DNA of 64,000 nt from AP-15 sp963700185 (lineage in GTDB: Bacteria; Pseudomonadota; Alphaproteobacteria; ATCC43930; CGMCC-115725): contig CAVOWP010000019.1 in the NCBI GenBank assembly GCA_963700185.1, positions 12,252 to 76,251 on the forward strand, written 5' to 3'. Positions 37,497 to 46,768 of the stretch are shown here, piece by piece. The notes below the pieces were generated by a model. The model did no database searches, had not been told where the DNA came from, and saw only the letters and a list, made by a program, of their open reading frames with translations. The stretch's first letter is position 1. The number at the start of each line of letters is the position of its first letter. Both the position numbers and the translations under genes were made by a program.

Positions 37497-38258
37497 CTAC
37501 GTGCGGGGAGCGCCGAGATGCCCGTGAAAGAAGTTAAAGACCTTGTGCCAGCCGTCGACCGCCTGCTCCGGTCGGTAATTCGGGCGATACCACGCGAAAA
37601 ATGCGTGGCCGGCGCCATCGTAGCGGTGGAACTCGTAATTCTTACCGTGCTTTTTCAGTTCCGCCTCGGTCCTGTTGACATGTTCCGGGGTCGGGTTCGG
37701 GTCTTCATTCCCGAACAGGCCAAGGAGCGGGCAATTCATCCCCTCGGTCAGGTCGATCGGCGCCACAGGCTGGGCCTTGGTCAGCCGCGACTTGTCGTCG
37801 ACAACGACATTGCCGCCCCAGCAATCGACCGCGGCCTGGACGAGATGCGACAGCTTGCACGCCACCAAATATGTCTGCCGGCCGCCCGAGCAGAAGCCGA
37901 TCACGCCGACCTTGCCGCTGGCATGCGGCTGTGAGCGCAGGAAGTCGATGGCGCCGGTCACATCGCCGAGCATCTGCTCGTCGGGAACGCCGCCCCCCTC
38001 GCGCACCTTGGCGACCACCGCCTCGTCGGCGCCGTCACCGACGCGGAAATAGAGGCTCGGCGCTACGGCGGCATAGCCGTGATGGGCGAATTTGCGGGCG
38101 ACCTCGCAGGTCCATTCATCCCAGCCCGGCATGTGGTGGATGACGACGACCCCCGGATGCGGCCCGGCATTCGTCGGGTGCGCGTAATACGCATCGCCGC
38201 GATCGCCGCTGTGGCCGCGGTAGTTCGCCATGCCAGCCTGAACGTTGCGAAAAGCCAT
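37497..38258 (-). CDS. Dienelactone hydrolase family protein
   Basis: Alpha/beta hydrolase of the dienelactone hydrolase type, 253 aa, soluble. The nucleophile is the cysteine in GFCSGGRQ, with the acid near LFGNEDPNP and the catalytic histidine in DGAGHAFFAW, in the usual Cys-Asp-His order. The oxyanion region VVIHHMPGWDEW is also typical. ATG 38258 has a strong GGGAGGG site eight bases before it; a longer open frame upstream is not supported. The true substrate may be a chlorocatechol-derived lactone or another ester; nothing nearby decides it. Confidence 0.9.
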   Translation of the reverse strand: MAFRNVQAGMANYRGHSGDRGDAYYAHPTNAGPHPGVVVIHHMPGWDEWTCEVARKFAHHGYAAVAPSLYFRVGDGADEAVVAKVREGGGVPDEQMLGDVTGAIDFLRSQPHASGKVGVIGFCSGGRQTYLVACKLSHLVQAAVDCWGGNVVVDDKSRLTKAQPVAPIDLTEGMNCPLLGLFGNEDPNPTPEHVNRTEAELKKHGKNYEFHRYDGAGHAFFAWYRPNYRPEQAVDGWHKVFNFFHGHLGAPRT

Positions 38259-38472
38259 TGTTGACCCTCCCGTTGGTTTGTCGGCGGTCTCTTCGCACCG
38301 AACCTCCCGAAACGCAAGCCGCATCTCCGCGGCGCCTGATCCGGGTCGCCCGAGCAGAGAACGAGCAGAGAATGAGCAGATTTTGATCTGGAGACCGAGC
38401 AAGGAGTTGTCCGATCACCCTCCCGCACCGGGCTGACGCACGCAGCCGGGGCGATCACCGAGGGATGTGGAA

Positions 38473-41239
38473 ATGACCAAACGAGTCGTCGGCTACTTCG
38501 AGAACTGGGCGCAATATCGGCAGGCTGGCGGAAAGTTTCTGCCCGCCCAGATCAATCCCGGCTTCTTCACACATATCAACTTTGCCTTTGGCCTGATCGG
38601 CTTTGTCACCTGGAGTGTCGATCCGACGCCGACCCGGACGGGACCACAACGCCTGACCGGCGACTACACGATCCAGCCCTTCGAGTGGGATGACCAGACG
38701 GTGTTGTATCCGGCCTTGCAGGCCTTGAAGCAGCAGAACGGCAATCTCAAGACCCTCCTTTCGATCGGGGGGTGGAGCATGAACAGTTGCAGCGACACGC
38801 CCAACCCCGGGAACGAGCACCCGTATGGGCCGTACACCTGCCAGCTGTTCAGCCAGATGGCGGCCGATCCCAACGGTCGGACGCAATTCATCAACTCGGC
38901 CATCGCCTATGCCGAGAAATACGGGTTCGACGGTATCGACATCGATTGGGAGTACCCGGGCTATGTCGGCCGCGGCGGAAGCCCCAATGATCTCGCCAAT
39001 TTTCTCGCCCTCGCGCAGGAGTTCCGGGCGGCAGCCGGGCGCGACTTCCTGCTGACCATGGCTGCACCGGCGATCGTGCCGACCGGATTGCCGCAGTCCT
39101 ACCATGACGACCCGAGCACCTTCTTCCAGTGGCTGCTGCAGTGCTCGCAGTCGTTCGACTGGCTCAACATAGAGTCGTACGACTATCATGGCGCCTTCGA
39201 CGATCCGGTCGCGATCGGCACCGGCGTCAATTCGCCATTGCCGTAAGACTCGACGCCAAACGGCCCGTTCAGCATCTTCGAAACCGTCACGACCTACCTC
39301 GCCGCCGGCATCTCCGCCGACAAGATGGTGCTCGGCATGCCGACCTACGGTCGCGGCTACACGGTCGCCAACCCGGGCGCACTCGCCTCGAACAGCGGCT
39401 ACGGCCAGCCCTTCAGCGGCCCGTCCCCGGCCGGACCGGCGACACAGGTTCCCGGGGTCCTGGCGTATTACGAGATCGCTCAGCAGATCGCCAGCGGCGC
39501 TCTGACGGAGCAATGGGACGAGGCGACCCTGACGCCCTACGCTTACAATTCGACGACCGGCCAATGGGTCAGCTACGACAACCCTGACTCGGTGGCGTAC
39601 AAGACCGCCTACGTCAACGCGATGGGCCTGGGCGGCGCCATGGTCTGGTCGATAAGTGGCGTGATCGGGTGCAGCACACGTGATCTAGTGACCGACGAGG
39701 TAGCCCCCATAGCGATAATAAACAACAATAACGGCACAACCGGAATTCCCGCCGTCGCTGTTTACGACAACAAAATTTACTGTGTCCACGAAGGGGCGGG
39801 GCAGAGTGGCAGATTATATTATTTCACCTACGACGGTGCAGTTGATCAATGGACCAATGACCAAGAAATTCCCATTCCAGTCGTGGCGGGATCAGACAGG
39901 CACGATTATCCATCCGTCGCGTTGGCAGCGTATCAAGGCGGGCTCTACTGCGTCTATGAAGGCGGGGCAACGCGTGGTGGCGGACGGCTATGGTTCAATT
40001 TTGGCCTTGGCGGCATCTGGAGTAAGGGCTACCGAGTGGCGGATTCCAATGGAAACGGGTTTGGCGCATCGAATGGACCGGGATTGGCGGTCATGGACGA
40101 CAAATTGACCTGCTGGCACGAAGGGGCGTTCCAAGACGGCCAGCTGTGGGTGACTAATTTCGATGGTTCCCAATGGTCTCCCGATCACAAGGTCAATGTG
40201 TCCACCTCGGGTCCTCCGGGCCTGGCAGTCGCTAATATTGATGAAACTACCCAAAAACTCTTTATTATTCATGAAGGGCCAAACCAAGACGGCGTACTGC
40301 GGTCGTTTAATAATAACCTGTTCGAGGATGAGCCACTGACCCTGCCTCCTGAAACGCGGTCCTCCCCTACTATTGCCTTGACGCACGGAAGCCCTGCGCT
40401 GGTGTGGGACATCAACGAGTTCATGAGGGTATATGGCGAGTTGCGGGTAGTAAGTGGTGCCGGCAGCGGCAAGCTTTACAATTATAGGTTAAAGGTGTCC
40501 GTTAAAGTGAGGATCAAGTACAATCTTAAGCTCGGTGCACGGGATAGCGCGCCCTACACCGCACTCCCGTCTTATTCGACAGACTTGATGCGTAGCAACC
40601 GATACACCACCCTGAATTATCCAGTTAAGATGGCACGCCACCACATCGTCCCATTCAATCTTCTCTTACAGCTTTGGAACACGATGCTCGATCGCGGACA
40701 TATGGCCGCCGGGAACGGTGGCTCATATGGGACAGCTCTGCTCGAGGCGATGGCCCTTTATTTACCTTTCTACACAACAACCACGAATAGCACTGACCGG
40801 ACCAACCTATTCCTTTTTCTGCAAGGGATTCAATTCGGATTTATCGAGCACGATCCGAACGGGGTGACGCCTGATATTTTGGATAGGTTGGCAGACATCT
40901 ATGAATGGCTGCCGGGCAACCCTGTTAATCGGCCCAGATGCGAATTTTCGCTCTGATGATCCGGGACATAGTTTTGAGTCAAACGCAGGGGTCGTTGTTG
41001 ACCGCGGTTTCCAGACCTATATCAATGCAAATCAAGGGATCCAAGCGTATTTAGGAGGGACCGTCCGAGTTCCCTTCAGGGCTATTCTTAACCTAGCGGC
41101 AATCGCCATACAGGCGAGCCCATTTGCTCTGAATGCGTCAAACTGGGTCTATAATCAAAGCTCGAATAAGTTCAGGCTGGTTACCATGCCGCAGTCCAAG
41201 CTCGAAGCTCGACCGGAGGAAATGGTCGCCGCGCAGTAG
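38473..41239 (+). pseudogene. GH18 chitinase-like protein with beta-propeller-like and unknown C-terminal parts, interrupted
   Basis: The first 258 codons encode the N-terminal half of a family 18 glycosidase: GYFENWAQYRQ, LLSIGGWSMNS and the catalytic DxxDxDxE motif FDGIDIDWEYPG. An in-frame TAA at 39244-39246 interrupts it, and the same frame then continues with the rest of the barrel (DKMVLGMPTYGRGY, GLGGAMVWSISGV). About 200 residues of repeated Tyr/His/Glu-Gly strands (CVHEGAGQ, CVYEGGAT, CWHEGAFQ, IIHEGPNQ) follow, like a lectin-type propeller. Next comes a unique region with a His-His segment (MARHHIVPFNLLLQ). A frameshift near 40930-40935 joins it to a last 100 residues ending at 41239. 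No signal peptide is visible. One TAA-for-CAA change and one base indel would restore the protein. Confidence 0.72.
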
Positions 41240-41268
41240 CGCCGCGGGACGCGATTGCGAAGACGGGC

Positions 41269-41320
41269 GCCCGGGTCGGCCGGAAGTCGGGGTGGCGCCC
41301 GACGACGGGCCGACCGGGGC
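41269..41320. terminator. Nested hairpin between convergent genes
   Basis: GCCCGGGTCGGCC at 41269-41281 pairs with GGCCGACCGGGGC at 41308-41320 with one mismatch, and an inner GTCGGG/CCCGAC stem (41286-41291/41298-41303) lies inside. It sits between the GH18 gene and the convergent TPR regulator and probably terminates both. Confidence 0.55.
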
Positions 41321-41447
41321 GTCCGTCCACCTCGCTCTGGGGAAGGTTGCCTGGGACTAGCTCGACAGCGCCCGACCGCGCCGCGAAGCGGTGCTGCCGC
41401 ATCCCTATACCGGTTGTCAAGGGACGATCTCGCGCGATCGGGTAGGC

Positions 41448-43131
41448 CTAAAAATCGGGCATTCCAGCACGGCGAAGGCCATCGAGGATGCGCTCGCTCT
41501 CTCTCCGGTAGGTCGGACTTACCGCGCCCAGCGGGACCGAGGAGCGCTGTTCGGCGAACCGGCGAACAGTCATATCCGGTTCCGCAACCTCGTATTCCGC
41601 CAGGTACAGCTTGGCGCTTTCGGGATTGCCGGCCAGCGCCTCGGCCGCCGCCAGCATCGCCTTGCCGCGGAGATAGCTCGGGTTGCTGTCCATCGCCTGA
41701 CACAAAGCATCCACCGCCTCCGCATCGTGCCTTAATTGCATCAGGGCGCGGCCAAGGCCCTGCAGCCAAGTCCAGCGTTCCGGGTCACGCGGCGCGATGC
41801 CATCGGCACGGCGAAACCATTCCACCGCTTCCCGCGTCTCCCCGAGATAGAGCTTGTTCAGCCCTATTTCCTTATAGGCCGTCGGTTCACCGGGATTACG
41901 GGCGATCAGGGCTTCGGTAGCTACAATGGCTTCGGAGAACCGCCCGCGCGCCCGCAGCAGAAGACCGCGCGCTTTGAGCATTGCGAAATGATCGGGCGCC
42001 AATGTCATTGGCGCGGGTCACCATGTTCTCGGCTTCGTCCAGCAGCGCATCCCTCCCCTCCAGCCGGTACAAGTTGATCACCTGATAAATGCGCGCCAGA
42101 GCAATGCCCACCATCGCATTGACGCAGTCGGGGTCGAGCTGCAGCGCCTGCCGAAACAAATCGATCGCGTTCGCCGCGTTCTCCTGTCGCTTGACGTCGT
42201 TGACGAGCGCGCGGGCGCGCATGACCAGGTCGACAGCGTCCGAACCGCTGCTGCTCGATCTGGGCCGCTCCGCTTCTGTGCGGACCATTTCGAGCCCGAC
42301 GCTGCGCGACAGGCGACCCACAATCTCGTCCTGCACCTGCAGGATATTCTTGCGCTCCTTGTCGAAGCGCTCGGCCCAGACGTGCTCGTCCGTCTCCGCG
42401 TCGATCAACTGGACATTTACCCGCACGCAGCTTGGATCCGCCAGAACGCTGCCCTCCAGCACGTAGCGGACACCAAGCTCCAGACCGATTTGCCGGATCG
42501 CCACCGAACGGCCTTTGTAGGTGAAGGCGGTGGAGCGCGAAATGATGAAGCTACCCAGGAGGCGGCTCGACAAATCAGTAATCAGGCTGTCGACGATACC
42601 GTCGACAAGGTAGTCCACGCTCGCGTCGCCTGACAGGTTCAGAAACGGCAGTATCACGATCGACAGGCGCGGTCGCGGCTGTGGCGAGGCCGTATCGACG
42701 CCGTGCTTGTCCGGGATTTCCGTTTGCGATGCGTCGTTTTCCCGCTGCCACATCCATTCGGTAAGGCGGTCGACACCGGCGGTCAGATGCCGGCGATAGG
42801 TGCTGAACGGCATGCCCAGCCGATCGGCTGCGGCTTCCTGTTTCGTCGCCGGATGGAAGTAGGTGAGGTCCAGCACGCGATACAGCCGCTGGTCCCTGTC
42901 GTTGGCAAACAATGTCTCGGCAGTCTGCGTCAGCAACGTCCGAAGCGCCTGCGGAGTAGCAATGCCGGTCTCGCGGCCGACCAGTATCCGCGATTGCAGC
43001 AGCGCGTTCCCGGCAAGCAGATCGGCCCGGGTGAAACTGCGAAGCGCATCCTTGACGGCGCTCTCGAATTCAGAGCGGGCCAGCACAGGATGGGTCCCGA
43101 TCTGTAGGGCGGGATTCCGGAAACGCTTCAA
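41448..43131 (-). pseudogene. TolB/adenylate-cyclase-type TPR regulator, one frameshift
   Basis: Predicted soluble regulator of about 560 aa once a single frameshift is repaired. The N-terminal 130 residues end in a helix-turn-helix-like stretch (QEAAADRLGMPFSTYRRHL). The middle carries the TolB/FlgO-like domain of adenylate-cyclase-associated proteins: VILPFLNLSGD, DYLVDGIVDSLITDLSS, GVRYVLEGSV and HVWAERFD. The C-terminal third is made of TPRs. The frame changes near 42003-42012, where TRAND and LAPDHFAMLK join if one base is removed. The start is a TTG directly after a stop codon. Such proteins usually regulate transcription, but the target is unknown. Confidence 0.65.
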
Positions 43132-43299
43132 TTGTCACCGGGCTGTTCCATCAATCAGGCCGGTTTCGATATCACGGAACGAACACCGCTTCTCGGCTCA
43201 CCGGTTCCAAGCAAAAAACGAGCAGTTTTTGGTGTGGAGGCGAGCACGCGGTCCTCCCATCTCCGCCGCGTTGCGAACGCACCAGAAAGAGGTTCCACG

Positions 43300-43568
43300 A
43301 TGCGATCACAGACAACCCTCGGTCCGCTCCGTGCCGCACAGCGGCCCACTACCCTCCCTTCGCGGGATCGCTGCGGGCTGACCATACCAAACACGGCGCT
43401 CGAGCGCTACTTCGGCAAATCGCGCGCTCGATCGGGGTCTGGCGGGAACGGGTTCGTTCACGGCAACAGCTGCGTGCGCTCTCTGAACTGGACGATCATC
43501 TACTCCAGGATATCGGCCTGACCCGAGAGCCCCTGCTGTCGGAGGCGGCGAAACCGTTTTGGAGATAG
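43300..43568 (+). pseudogene. DUF1127 small protein, one frameshift
   Basis: Small basic protein of about 89 aa of the DUF1127 family, which in alphaproteobacteria has been linked to RNA and phosphate/stress physiology. The N-terminus starts at ATG 43300 (MRSQTTLG), preceded by AAAGAGG. The diagnostic C-terminal domain (WRERVRSRQQLRALSELDD and QDIGLTREP) is in another frame. Adding one G to the GG at 43414-43415 joins them as YFGQIARSIGVW. Without that base the gene is not visible as one reading frame, so it is easily missed. It lies just upstream of the squalene-synthase-like gene. Confidence 0.7.
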
Positions 43569-43649
43569 CGGCTTTGTCGTCCGAGCGAAACAGCACGAGC
43601 AGCAGTGGCGAGATACCTATCGCGCCCCGCTGTTGCGAGGAGAATTATC

Positions 43650-44555
43650 ATGAGTGCGACCCAACGTTTCGACTTCCCAACGCAACCTGGCCGAACCGTA
43701 CCTGCTGCAATTGCCGCCAGTCATGACGATACGATTGGATTTCGACTTCGTGCGGCCGGAAGCTCGTTCTTCTGGGCGATGCAGCTGCTGCCCTATCAGC
43801 GTCGCGAGGCGATGTACGCGCTATATGTGTTTTGCCGCGAAGTCGATGACATCGCGGACGGCGACGCGTCGCGCTCGCTGAAACAGACCTGGTTATCCGA
43901 CTGGCGTAATGAAATCGCGCTGCTTTATGCAGGGCGGCCGCGGCAAGCCATCACTCGTGCGCTGAGCAAAGCAGTCCATCTCTACGGCTTGCCTTGTCGC
44001 GACTTCCTCGCCGTTATCGACGGCATGGAGATGGACGCACGAACAGATATTCGGGCGCCCACAATGATGGACCTCGATCTCTATTGCGAGCGCGTGGCGG
44101 TAGCGGTGGGCCGGCTTTCGATGCGTATTTTCGGGGAGGAGACGCCGGCCGGAGAGCGCGTCGCAGCAGAACTCGGCCGCGCGTTGCAGCTCACCAACAT
44201 ACTACGCGACCTCGTCGAAGATGCCCGGCGGCATCGGCTCTATCTGCCTCGCGAGCTGCTGCAGGCGCACGGCATTTTCGCCACCACCCCGAGCTGGGTG
44301 CTGGCGCAGCCGGCACTTTCCAACGTCTGCCGCGATCTGGCCATGCTCGCCGAAGGACACTACGCGGCCGCGGCGGATGCTATCGGCGCCAGCCCGCGTT
44401 CCAAAGTGCGTCCGGCCGCCGTGATGCTCGGGATTTACCGCGCGCTCCTCCACGAGCTGCTCGCGCGCGGCTGGCGGAACCTTGACGAGCCGGTCCGGAT
44501 CCCCGGCTGGCGCAAGCTCGGACTCGTGGTCCGTCACGGGCTGGCGGGGCGTTGA
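43650..44555 (+). CDS. hpnD: Squalene/phytoene synthase family protein (HpnD-like)
   Basis: Head-to-head prenyl synthase, 301 aa, most similar in motifs to presqualene diphosphate synthase HpnD of hopanoid synthesis. The two Asp-rich motifs are FCREVDDIADGD and LTNILRDLVEDARRHRLYLP. The start at 43650 follows GAGGAGAA, an excellent site, rather than the ATG 45 bases upstream. The usual partners hpnC and hpnE are not beside it here, so they must be elsewhere if the pathway operates. A phytoene-synthase role cannot be excluded from sequence alone. Confidence 0.82.
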   Translation: MSATQRFDFPTQPGRTVPAAIAASHDDTIGFRLRAAGSSFFWAMQLLPYQRREAMYALYVFCREVDDIADGDASRSLKQTWLSDWRNEIALLYAGRPRQAITRALSKAVHLYGLPCRDFLAVIDGMEMDARTDIRAPTMMDLDLYCERVAVAVGRLSMRIFGEETPAGERVAAELGRALQLTNILRDLVEDARRHRLYLPRELLQAHGIFATTPSWVLAQPALSNVCRDLAMLAEGHYAAAADAIGASPRSKVRPAAVMLGIYRALLHELLARGWRNLDEPVRIPGWRKLGLVVRHGLAGR

Positions 44556-44680
44556 GGGCCGCGCACCCGGCGATCGAGACCGAAATGCAACCCTATAGAG
44601 CTCGCCCGGGCCGGCCGGCTTGACATTCGCGTCGCAGTGCCAACCCTGCTCCATCGGATCAGCGGTTGGGAGAACTGATA

Positions 44681-45856
44681 ATGACCGGCGCTTTGGATCG
44701 CCTTCGCGTGCTCGATTTCACGACCACGATCGCGGGCCCGCATTGCACCCGCCTCTTGGCCGATCTCGGCGCCGAGGTGATCAAGATCGAAGCGCCCGAG
44801 GGCGACATGATGCGCACACGCCCGCCGCTGCGCAACGGCGCCAGCACGAGCTTCGGACAGCTCAATGCCGGGAAGAAGAGCATCGTCCTCGATCTCAAGA
44901 CACCGCCGGCCGTCGAGGCGGTCCGTCGGCTCGCCGCCACCGCGGATGTCGTCGTGGAGAATTTTCGGCCGGGGGTCATGCGCCGCTTCGGCCTCGATTA
45001 CGACGCCCTCGCGCCGATCAAGCCGGGGCTGATCTACTGCGCGATCTCCGGCTACGGTCAGACCGGCCCTTCCTCGCAGCTGCCGGCCTATGCGCCGGTG
45101 ATCCACGCCGCCTCGGGCTACGATCTGGCGCATATGGCTTATCAGGGCGAAGAACGCCGGCCGGATTACTGCGGGATCTACATCGCCGACGTGCTGACCG
45201 GCACCTATGCCTTCGGCGCGATCATGACGGCGCTTTACCATCGCCAGCTGACCGGCCGGGGACAGATGATCGACGTCTCGATGCTCGAAAGCATGCTGAG
45301 CCTGACATTGAGCGAAATCCAGGCTGCTCAGTTTTCACTGCCGCCAATAGGCAGGCCGATCTTTGGCCCGGTTGCCACCAAGGATGGTTACATCAATCTG
45401 TCCATTGCCAGCGAGAGGACATTCCGAAATCTGACAATCGCCTCCGAGCATCCGCAATGGCTCACGGACCCACGCTTTGCGCAATACAAGAACCGGCGGA
45501 GGAATTGGGGCGAGTTGATCGACGAGCTCGAAGACTGGTCTCGAGAGCGTACGACGGAGGAAGTTCAGGCGTTGTTCGACCGGCATGGCGTGCCGTCCTC
45601 ACCCTACCGCACAGTCAAGGCGGCGATGGCAGACCCGCAGCTCGCGCACCGCCGCGCCTTCGCCGAGATACATGATGCGGGCGGCACGTTCCAGGCGCTC
45701 AATCCACCGTTCCGCATGTCGGACACGCCGGCCGCAGCCTCGCCACATGCCGCGGCGCTGGGCGAGCACACCGCTGAATTGCTGGCCGAGATTGGCTACA
45801 GCCGGACGCAGATAGCCGCTCTCGTCAGTCCTGCCAAATCAGAGCCTCCCGAGTGA
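44681..45856 (+). CDS. CaiB/BaiF family CoA-transferase
   Basis: Class III CoA-transferase, 391 aa, moving CoA between carboxylic acids. It has the family N-terminus (LDRLRVLDFTTTIAGPHCTRLLADLGAEVIKIE), the GKKSIVLDLK segment and RGQMIDVSMLESMLSL near residue 195. The predicted catalytic Asp falls in YCGIYIADVLTG (about residue 170). ATG 44681 follows GGGAGA; a TTG at 44666 is a poorer alternative. The 3' end overlaps the convergent metallophosphoesterase by 32 bases. The acyl substrate is unknown; a second CaiB gene lies at 61058-62204. Confidence 0.9.
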   Translation: MTGALDRLRVLDFTTTIAGPHCTRLLADLGAEVIKIEAPEGDMMRTRPPLRNGASTSFGQLNAGKKSIVLDLKTPPAVEAVRRLAATADVVVENFRPGVMRRFGLDYDALAPIKPGLIYCAISGYGQTGPSSQLPAYAPVIHAASGYDLAHMAYQGEERRPDYCGIYIADVLTGTYAFGAIMTALYHRQLTGRGQMIDVSMLESMLSLTLSEIQAAQFSLPPIGRPIFGPVATKDGYINLSIASERTFRNLTIASEHPQWLTDPRFAQYKNRRRNWGELIDELEDWSRERTTEEVQALFDRHGVPSSPYRTVKAAMADPQLAHRRAFAEIHDAGGTFQALNPPFRMSDTPAAASPHAAALGEHTAELLAEIGYSRTQIAALVSPAKSEPPE

Positions 45857-46541
45857 CGACGACCCCGCTGGCGGTTAGCCGCACCAGATTGACGGTGCGG
45901 GCAAGCTCCGGCGACCCCGAATAAAAGGCCGGCACGACGCCGTCGCCGACGCGCATTGGGCGGTCCCAGTGACCCAACGCCAGATAGTCGGCCCCGGTGG
46001 CGGCGATTTCCTCGTCGCCGAAGATCCAGGACGCGCGCAGCGGAATGGCCCGGGTCTCCGGCGGTTCGTAATGCCCGTGAGCCATCGCCACCTGCCAGTG
46101 CGTCGAGCGCGGCCGCGGGCCGCGCAGCGGCGCCATATCGAAGTAATCCCGATGCGCATGCCCCCATATTTCGAGATCGTGTGCCGGGAAGCTCACCGCC
46201 TCGTCATGCGTGACGCCGAGAATGTGGACATTCGGGACGCGCGCAATCCCGCCGCGAACGAAGACCGAATCCGGCAAGGCCGGATCGTGGTTGCCGGGTA
46301 ACATCAAGACCGGCATTCCGGCCTCGGCGAGGAGCCGGGCGGTGCGGTCTAGAACAGCGGCGCCCAGTTGATTGCTCTCGAACGTATCGCCGGCCAGCAA
46401 GACCAGGTCTGCTCCCTGCGCTCCGGCGGTGGCCAGCACGGCCTTTAGGCCCCCAATGTCACCTCGGTCGTCGACATGGATATCCGAGCTGTGCACGAGA
46501 ACCACTTCAGGAGCGGAATTCGCAGCGGCGGAAAGGTCCAT
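45825..46541 (-). CDS. Calcineurin-like metallophosphoesterase
   Basis: Soluble two-metal phosphoesterase of about 238 aa. The five metal-binding blocks are visible: VHSSDIHVDD, LLAGDTFESN, LPGNHDPALP, IWGHAH and MAHGHYEP, with a final LGHWDRP. This arrangement is close to the DNA-repair exonuclease/SbcD-type phosphoesterases. The ATG at 46541 gives the natural start before the first strand and has AGGGG upstream. A TTGACA-type promoter and a hairpin precede it on the minus strand. Its 3' end overlaps the CaiB gene in opposite orientation. The physiological substrate is unknown. Confidence 0.87.
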   Translation of the reverse strand: MDLSAAANSAPEVVLVHSSDIHVDDRGDIGGLKAVLATAGAQGADLVLLAGDTFESNQLGAAVLDRTARLLAEAGMPVLMLPGNHDPALPDSVFVRGGIARVPNVHILGVTHDEAVSFPAHDLEIWGHAHRDYFDMAPLRGPRPRSTHWQVAMAHGHYEPPETRAIPLRASWIFGDEEIAATGADYLALGHWDRPMRVGDGVVPAFYSGSPELARTVNLVRLTASGVVVTREALIWQD

Positions 46542-46630
46542 GGTCAACCCCTGGGGCCGGTTTTGGCGCTCTCGCAATCCGAACATGTCACCTGCAATCG
46601 CGTCAAATCCCTCGCGGCAAACCCGCGCTT

Positions 46631-46661
46631 CTGGCTGTTTTTACAGCGAAACAACAGCCAG
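46631..46661. repeat. CTGGCTGTT hairpin, third copy
   Basis: CTGGCTGTT at 46631-46639 pairs with AACAGCCAG at 46653-46661 around a 13-base loop. The core is the same as in the two hairpins at 11689-11720 and 11769-11813. Confidence 0.75.
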
Positions 46662-46692
46662 CGGCCTTCTCTGTAGGGCACTCCGGCGCACA

Positions 46693-46721
46693 CATATGCC
46701 ACAATATGCTGAATTTGTCAA
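46693..46721 (-). promoter_or_regulatory. Likely promoter of the metallophosphoesterase gene
   Basis: On the minus strand TTGACA (46721-46716) is followed after 17 bases by CATATG (46698-46693), a perfect -35 and a poor -10. A near-direct repeat GCATATTGTG/GCATATGTG covers the -10 region and might be an operator. The transcript would carry the CTGGCTGTT hairpin in its leader. Confidence 0.4.
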
Positions 46722-46768
46722 TGAGTGAATGCGAATTTGGCAATTTTTGCTGCAGCGCCGAGCGGCAT

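Noticed and set aside
38360..38420. Repeated GAGCAGA segments resembling those near 43216
   Set aside because: Similarity is limited to short purine-rich words and does not extend into flanks, so a shared repeat is not supported.
43650..44555. Full hopanoid biosynthesis cluster around the HpnD-like gene
   Set aside because: No hpnC, hpnE or squalene-hopene cyclase gene is present within the window.
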